DNA of 21,687 nt, taken from NCBI RefSeq assembly GCF_000003815.2, contig NW_023365853.1, positions 1 to 21,687 on the forward strand, given 5' to 3'. The translations under genes and the position numbers were made by a program. The notes beneath the pieces were generated by a model. That model had not been told where the DNA came from and searched no databases. It saw only the letters and a program-made list of their open reading frames with translations. Within the stretch, counting starts at the first letter, position 1. Each line of letters begins with the position of its first letter. This document shows positions 16,085-21,687 of the stretch, in pieces. The DNA comes from Branchiostoma floridae (lineage: Eukaryota > Chordata > Leptocardii > Amphioxiformes > Branchiostomatidae).

Positions 16085-16372
16085 ACATTCATCACGTAAA
16101 ACCTGTGGACAGAAAATAGAAAGTCATTTGAGTACTAAGAATTTTTTTTTTTACTTTTCTACAAGGCTTTAAAGCTGTTGGGTTAACCGCGAATGTCGGG
16201 GACCCGGAAAGCTTCTTTTTACATAGAAGACACTGTATATTCTTAACTTTTAAACGTTATGGCGTCAAGATTATGTGTTACTTTCATCACTTGAATTGCA
16301 TAGTAAAACCTGTGGACAGAAAGTAGAAAGTCATTTGAGTACTAAGAATTACTTTGTTACTTTTCTACAAGC
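16085..16372. repeat. Tandem dimer of the ~208-bp repeat (locus 2)
   Basis: Units with AGTACTAAGAATT start at 16131 and 16338 (period 207). Each is preceded by a CCTGTGGACAGAAA ... GAAAGTCATTTG block. The inner blocks (GGTTAACCGCGA, GTCGGGGAC, GAAAGCTTCTTTTTACATA) match locus 1 at 13985-14295. Confidence 0.8.
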
Positions 16373-17600
16373 TTATCCCGGTTAGTATGATTGGGAGACG
16401 GACAGGCGTCTAGTGCGTGGGGCGGCATGATATGAACATGTGATAATGGAAAATCTTAATAAACACGAACTGCATTAAACGAAAATATTTATTGCCCCCA
16501 AAAGGGAAAGTTATAAAATCACGACTAGTCTCTGAAAAAATAATCACGCGATTCAAATATCTTGACCTTGCACTGGATTGATTGAAATCACAGGGAAAAT
16601 TCTATACGTTCTTCGAAGATCACATGCGGCGCGCAAACGTCGCCCTACTATTTTCTGGCGTCAAAATGCTAGGTAACTGCGGATCGTGTTTATGATAAAG
16701 TTTTGCCACTTTTCTGTGATTACGATCACCAGCCATTCGCGTGAAACAAAATATTTACCGTCTTTCGTTATACCAGCAATAGCAATTGGTCATCACTTTT
16801 GACATGGATTTGAATGCAACAAGTGTAGTATAGTAATCGGCGCTAAGGTGCAGCGCGCCTACAGCACACCTGAGATCGGTAGAAGCTTACGCACGGTCAA
16901 ACGTTTATCAACAGGGTGAAATTAATCTGTCACGAATTGCGCGAAAGACTTTCTTCTGTTTTCTTAGAAAACTATTCGCGAGGAAATGAATAGTTATTAA
17001 TGATGAACATAGTTTTTTCGTTTGTGGAAGTTAGCATACCCTGTTTGAAATAAACCTAGTTTTGAACAATATTTGATGTTATATTCATAACGTCATATTT
17101 CTGCATTTACCGACTGAGACCCATAATGTAAATAATGTAAATCGTGGATGGACGACGTGGAATCAGCATGTGGTAAATATTCCCGATCCTTTGCCTTATT
17201 TTATCACTATCAAAGAAATTCACAAATATGTTACTAGTCTTAAAAGCGGAATCAACTAGAAGGAAGTCAAGTATTTTCAAACCTATTACTTTTGTCACAA
17301 CGAGAGTAACTATTAATCTGTGTCCCGCCGGTCGAGGTATTTTTCAGGCAAAACACAAAAAGTAGCAGTACGAAACATTGTGCGTCCTTCGAAAATCACG
17401 GAATATTCCGTCAAATCTTGCAGTATTCGTGGTGTAGTTTTGGGATAACACATTTTCACAACTTCTAACGACGTGTTACGGTCCATGCCTCGGTCCATCA
17501 CGGCCAAGAAGTGCATGTTATTTGCTTTGTTACGTTCAAGTAAATGTTATTCATGTTCACTAGTCCGTGGGGGTTGAGTTGTCAATGTTTCCTTAACATC
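16373..17600. other. Laminin-G gene intron, no feature seen
   Basis: AT-rich sequence with only short open frames on either strand. I see no splice-flanked exon, recognisable repeat or RNA gene. Confidence 0.5.
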
Positions 17601-17752
17601 TGTCCCGTGAACTGCACACAAACTTCAAAAGGGTGCACTGTCCCGTGAACTGCACACAAACTTCAAAAGGGTGCACTGTCCCGTGAACTGCACACAAACT
17701 TCAAAAGGGTGCACTGTCCCGTGAACTGCACACAAACTTCAAAAGGGTGCAC
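17601..17752. repeat. Minisatellite, 4 identical copies of a 38-bp unit
   Basis: The unit begins TGTCCCGTGAACTGCACACA and ends AAAAGGGTGCAC. Starts are at 17601, 17639, 17677 and 17715, with no differences between copies. 38 is not a multiple of 3, so it is not a coding repeat. It lies ~90 bp inside the first intron of the laminin-G gene. Confidence 0.97.
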
Positions 17753-17840
17753 TGGGTGACACATAGACTGTCCCATGCTATGACATATAATATTATTAGT
17801 TGTAATCCCTATTCTATGGTACCACCAACCTACCACTAAC

Positions 17841-17919
17841 CTTGTAACGATACAGATGTTTCCAGTATAAGCTGAATAGCTGTCAGCAGAAGCAGGGATG
17901 TATACCAAGACACAGTCAT
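17841..17919 (-). CDS. Signal-peptide exon, likely first coding exon of the laminin-G gene
   Basis: On the minus strand an ATG at 17919 opens a 26-codon frame (MTVSWYTSLLLLTAIQLIL, then a Ser/Val-rich end) closed by a GTTAGT donor starting at 17840. The h-region LLLLTAIQLIL is a good signal-peptide core. The exon ends in phase 1. Splicing to the phase-1 laminin-G exon at 13865 completes an Ala codon and places S-L-Q-A/Q at the junction, a plausible signal peptidase site. TTTTTCCGCAG directly before the ATG resembles a splice acceptor, so an upstream untranslated exon is possible. Linkage to the laminin-G exon is inferred from strand, order and phase. Confidence 0.7.
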
Positions 17920-19070
17920 CTGCGGAAAAATTAGAAGTCTGAAGTTAAATGACTCATTTACCTTGATCTATAGAGTTTCAGAATATCTTCATCAGATTTT
18001 TTTTATTCAAGGTTTTTCCACAAAAAAGCAAGTAATATGAATTTGGTCAAAATTTTGTTATCAGTGTCGTCGATGTTTTGCACATTTCCATGCATTTTTC
18101 TTCAACATCATAGTGACAGTATGTTGCTTCGGTTATCTGGGGATGGATTCACCATTGTAGTTTTATCATTAAATCACGAAACACATTTTATGTCAAACTG
18201 CTCTTTCTATAATTACGAAAGAAAAGAGCTGTTCAAATAGGCCATCAAATTCCACCCAAACTTTCTCACGTTCACTGACAAAAAGAAAACAGTTCTCCTT
18301 CTAACATCACAAAAACCACACATAATAGAAAAGGTGGGATCTTTCGTCTTCCATGGATCCGCTGTCTTCGAAAAAGGAGTCGAAACCAATAACCCAGGAT
18401 CTAGAGCTAGCTTTTACTAGCTTTAGACTAGAGTAGACACTTGTGATATTGTTTTTTTACACTGTTTGAATCTTTTATGTTACCTGCAATTAGCCCACGG
18501 GCAAGAATTTGCAATAAACTTTATCTATTAAATTAAACATGAAAAAAATACAAGTCTACTATGGTTCTACAATTAGGGGATTCCCATAAGTTTGCAAAAG
18601 TTTACTTTCTGGCAAAATACGCCATTAGAAACATGGAGTCCGTCAATCTGAATTAAAAAGAATTAGTCAATTTCTAAATGCTTACCACCCGGTATATAAT
18701 CCCTAAGCTTATAGTATGGCAACGAGGTCGTTGTCACAGATATCTGAAACCACAAAACATGCTCGATGCAGATATTTTATATTGCAAATCACCTCCATTG
18801 CACAAATGGGCTACTCAAAACTTACATCATTTGCAAAAAGGACCACTGGTATTTCAACGAGCATTGAGACAAACTGACAGGTTTATACCGTCACTATAAA
18901 GCGAACAGAAGGGCTTGCTCCTTACACACGACTACAGTAATATATGGGGGTAGTAAAACCTCGTGAGATATGTACATAGGCGGTTACAGTTCAATAAATG
19001 ACGAACTTTACTGTACTTAGAAAGACCGTCACCATATTTTAGAATGAATTTTTGAATAATGATAGTGCTA
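17920..19070. other. Upstream of laminin-G gene, no feature seen
   Basis: AT-rich sequence. The open frames present lack splice context or recognisable similarity. No obvious promoter motif could be assigned. Confidence 0.45.
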
Positions 19071-19124
19071 GTAAATTGGAGATGATTCAGTCTATACTAC
19101 TGGATAAATATCAGATCTTAATTA

Positions 19125-19158
19125 GACGTTTCGAACGGTGTCCACCGTTCTTCATCAG
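19125..19158 (-). ncRNA. Hammerhead-ribozyme-like motif, minus-strand copy
   Basis: Inverted copy of the motif at 19320-19353 with the same core and the same extra A. The stem-loop reads GAACGGTGGACACCGTTC, so one loop position differs (T for C) while pairing is kept. The same limits on stems I and III apply. Confidence 0.4.
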
Positions 19159-19319
19159 TGAATGTGTTGAAAATGAAACTGTACAAATTTTGCGGAACAA
19201 ATGATAATTCTCATGTTCTAAATAAACAAAACAGGTAACGGCTATGGTGTTCTAAAATAAACAACACAGGTAACTATTGTACAAAATTTGTACAATTTCA
19301 TTTTCAATGCATGCATTCA

Positions 19320-19353
19320 CTGATGAAGAACGGCGGACACCGTTCGAAACGTC
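19320..19353 (+). ncRNA. Hammerhead-ribozyme-like motif, plus-strand copy
   Basis: CTGATGA (19320-19326), stem II GAACGG (19328-19333) with CCGTTC (19340-19345), GAAAC (19346-19350) and GTC (19351-19353). ACGT in GAAACGTC is self-complementary, so stem III could form only between two molecules, as in dimeric hammerheads. An extra A separates CTGATGA from stem II, and I could not draw a convincing stem I, so activity is doubtful. Confidence 0.4.
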
Positions 19354-19411
19354 TAATTAAAATCTGATATATATCCAGAAGTATAGACCGAATCATCTTC
19401 AATTTATTGTA

Positions 19412-21472
19412 TCCTGGATGACTAATCTTCACAAATGTAGGTAGTGCTAGTACTTCCCCTACTGCGGTCTAAATGCTTATTTTGAATCAACAGAATAGAA
19501 CCGTTCATGGTCCCACCGTAACCGAAATGCTCTCAAAATCTGTGTAACAGGTATACATGTACATATTAAGCAGTAATGCCCCTTAGTGGTATATTCTTTG
19601 TCCGACCAAAAAGTCGTGCTTTTGACATTTGAGAAAGGCTTGTACGTTAGTCAGCTGTCTTTTGACAAAATATACAGTAACATTTTTCGGTTTGGTCGGT
19701 AGTGTTAGAGCCTCACTGAAAATGTCATAAGGACGAATGAGTGTGGCCAAGTGTATGGCGTATTTCACTGCTCTAACGCTTGGTAACACTGACAATGGTA
19801 AAAGCCTTACATTTTCTTTCCACCGTAGGTGTCACTTCAGGCGCCTTTCAGGGTGCAATAGCTGCACAAAATGTCTGGATACAACCTCGAGTGAAGAACG
19901 ACACATCCCAAAACTTGGTACCGACTCAGGTTTGACCAGGAAACGAGAACACTTCCTTGTCAGTGCTGCTTGGTCGAATGTCAACAAACATGATGACCTT
20001 TGGCACTTGCTCTATTTACAGAAAGACGTATACGTCACAGCTTGAAATAGTATCGTTGTTTCTGACAAAGAAGCGATGCTGCTAGTGATAATTCAGTGCC
20101 AAGAAGTTGTCCATTTTGATCTTGCACGAAACAGACTCTACAAGATAGTAACGGGAGGGGTCCAAACTTAGGATTTTAAAATCACTTTTGCGGAGATATG
20201 CATAAGTGTCTGCACATGATAAGTACAACTTGTTATGGACTAAAACTTGTAACTGAAAAGTCAGAGTATGTGTCCAAGTTGGTAAGCCACAATAAATAAT
20301 GATTGAAAAAAATTGACGCCTTCCGTGCATGCTGACGAGCGAACTTATGCACGATGACAAAAACCATGCGCATTCACCTAGAACGGTTACCGGACTTTGG
20401 ATTCCCCCCCCCCCGTTATACAATTCCATATGAAAATTTTACTTTTAAATTTTAAGTACTTGCCATAACTGTGAACATTATGTTGGCTACATATGGTAGA
20501 AGGACATCAGGTACAACATCAGTAAAAAGGTATGTTCATTTTGACACAAATGCGTGTAGTATGTCCTTCCATTCAGTGAGATTGTCGTCAAAACAACAGC
20601 CTGTGTTTGTACTTTTTCTGTTTAAATCTGCAGGACTTCATTTGAATCCTAAACGTTTCGTTGAAGAAATCTGACCATATCCCTATGAGCAAACCGCAGG
20701 TAAATTTAGGATATGTCCCTTCTTCAAAACAAGCATGACACAAAAAAAGAATTGTTTCTTTTTCTAACTAATGTGGAATAAACTGCGCACGGTCTTTAAC
20801 AAGTTTAGTTCAAAAGGGATTGTTAGGAACTACCCCGTGTTGTTCGACATTTGTTGCACCGAATTCCGTATAGGATACTTCTTCTTCTTCATGTGCACGT
20901 CCAACTTCATACAGCTGAAGACTCCGGACGTGGACAAGGGTGTTTTGGTTTGGTGGTGGTCGCTTTTTACTTCTGAGCTTTTTTGTTTGTGTGTGAATGT
21001 GTGGGTGGTAAGAGATGGGGAGCCTAGCTCCTCAAGGGCAGGGGCGCTAATCCCTGCCCGTCTCCCTGTAACTGGGAGGCCGTGAGCAACCGATGCCATA
21101 TCTAAGTGATTGAAACTTGGAAGTATGTAGCATGAAAAGGTTGCTTGGGGGAGCAAAAAAAGTAAAAAGATGAGAGAGTAATGTAGAGAGATCATATCGT
21201 TTAGTGACCAACATCAAGAAGTTTTGAAAAAAAAGTTGTTTTGCATTTCAATGTTAAGAATTTGACTTCTAAGTTGCCATTATCTAAGTTATATCCACAG
21301 AAAACTGAAAAAAAGAACTTTAGTGGGGAGTTTAACCATTTGCTAAGAAGATAGATGCATACGGTTACTGTTAACCAAAAGTGAAGATGTGTCTATGGGC
21401 TTTTTAACCAAAACCAAAACTAAAGGAAATATTGTATTGATGGCCGTGTTAACCAATAACAACGTGTGTATG
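19412..21472. other. Intergenic or intronic DNA, no gene called
   Basis: Open frames of 60-120 codons occur on both strands but show no domain, codon pattern or splice context I can support. The stretch contains a run of 11 C (20404-20414). It also has a compact hairpin pair: GGGCAGGG (21036-21043) with CCCTGCCC (21052-21059), then CTCCC (21062-21066) with GGGAG (21074-21078). The hairpin pair is probably part of a dispersed repeat. Confidence 0.45.
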
Positions 21473-21474
21473 TA

Positions 21475-21613
21475 CTCTCCAAGTAGAGGTTGAATCGCAC
21501 GGATATAGTAGTTGTCGGAAAAATTACACGGGCGCTCTTCCTAGAAGAGGGTCCGTGTAATTTTTCCGACTACTACTATATCTGCGCGATTGATTCAACT
21601 TCTGCTTGGTGAG
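21475..21613. mobile_element. Foldback MITE C, flanked by TA
   Basis: A 139-bp palindrome with ends CTCTCCAAGTAGAGGTTGA and TCAACTTCTGCTTGGTGAG. Inner arms GTCGGAAAAATTACACGG and CCGTGTAATTTTTCCGAC pair perfectly around a short centre. TA lies on both sides (21473-21474, 21614-21615). It belongs to the same family as MITEs A and B, with more arm differences than A. Confidence 0.85.
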
Positions 21614-21687
21614 TAGTGCGTATGTAGGCGTGTCTGCTATGGTAACAAGCTTGTACAGGTACTTGGCAGCAAGGATGTTGAATATAC

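Larger units (their letters stand above)
19071..19411. mobile_element. Large inverted repeat, Penelope-like, with hammerhead-like cores
   Basis: The left arm (19071-19192) and right arm (19282-19411) are inverted copies with scattered differences. Each arm carries CTGATGA, a hairpin GAACGG...CCGTTC, then GAAACGTC (plus strand 19320-19353; minus strand 19158-19125). The spacer has a tandem direct repeat TGTTCTAAATAAACAAAACA / TGTTCTAAAATAAACAACAC (19214 and 19248). Hammerhead motifs in terminal repeats are known from Penelope-like retroelements. No RT is present, so this would be a solo or decayed terminal structure. Confidence 0.6.

Noticed and set aside
17663-17908. 81-codon minus-strand ORF as a gene
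   Set aside because: It overlaps the signal-peptide exon in another frame and reads through a 38-bp minisatellite; the splice-consistent frame starting at 17919 is better supported.
20471-20541. Possible plus-strand exon ending in AAAAG/GTATGT
   Set aside because: No acceptor, homology or partner exon could be found; a donor-like hexamer alone is weak evidence.
21036-21078. Two adjacent hairpins as a tRNA or tRNA-derived SINE
   Set aside because: The 7-nt loop lacks the invariant anticodon- or T-loop bases and no acceptor stem or A/B boxes could be aligned.
20830-21195. 121-codon minus-strand ORF with a hydrophobic N terminus
   Set aside because: Its middle covers the hairpin-rich repeat around 21036-21078 and the rest is low-complexity. 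It shows no domain or splice support, although a signal-like start is present.

Overview
This is a eukaryotic, animal-type window: short exons with GT/AG splice sites, long repeat-filled introns and a full-length Ty3/gypsy (Metaviridae) LTR retrotransposon. The mix of foldback MITEs, a shuffled laminin-G module and a Penelope-like inverted repeat suggests an invertebrate such as amphioxus (Branchiostoma). That organism assignment is inference.

Left part (1-3963), minus strand. Four consecutive exons of an ABCC/MRP-type ABC transporter can be joined with every splice phase matching: 3802-3959, 1931-2023, 1227-1329 and 1-36 (cut by the window edge). They encode part of the second transmembrane domain, from a membrane hairpin through the coupling region (key words LKRI, SPVYSQ, STIRAY) to the W-M-G-V-R-L segment and the next helix. 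The introns hold a 370-bp foldback element, a LINE 3' tail and otherwise unassigned DNA.

Middle part (3964-13211), plus strand. This is an intact-looking Ty3/gypsy element of about 9.25 kb: 5' LTR, primer-binding site, long leader, gag (397 codons), pol in the -1 frame (protease, RT, RNase H, integrase, GPY module, long Pro/Thr-rich tail), a 1.1-kb non-coding stretch, a polypurine tract and a 3' LTR. Gag and Pol are linked by a textbook -1 frameshift signal: an in-frame G GGA AAC heptamer, a 7-nt spacer, and an 8-bp GC-rich stem with pseudoknot potential. I see no env.

Right part (13212-21687). On the minus strand, a signal-peptide exon (17841-17919) and a laminin-G exon (13329-13865, symmetric phase 1-1) form the 5' end of a secreted or membrane-anchored protein gene. 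Their intron holds TA-flanked foldback MITEs, two tandem dimers of a ~208-bp repeat and a perfect 4 x 38-bp minisatellite. Beyond the gene lie an inverted repeat carrying hammerhead-ribozyme-like cores on both strands and another foldback MITE.

The main puzzle is the element's setting. Its left LTR starts 4 bp from the 3' splice site of an ABCC exon whose upstream exons are not seen. Its right LTR sits just past the donor of a laminin-G exon whose downstream exons are not seen. The two flanks share no target-site duplication and the two LTRs differ clearly. The window may therefore join two loci through an LTR element, by ectopic recombination or by assembly misjoin.
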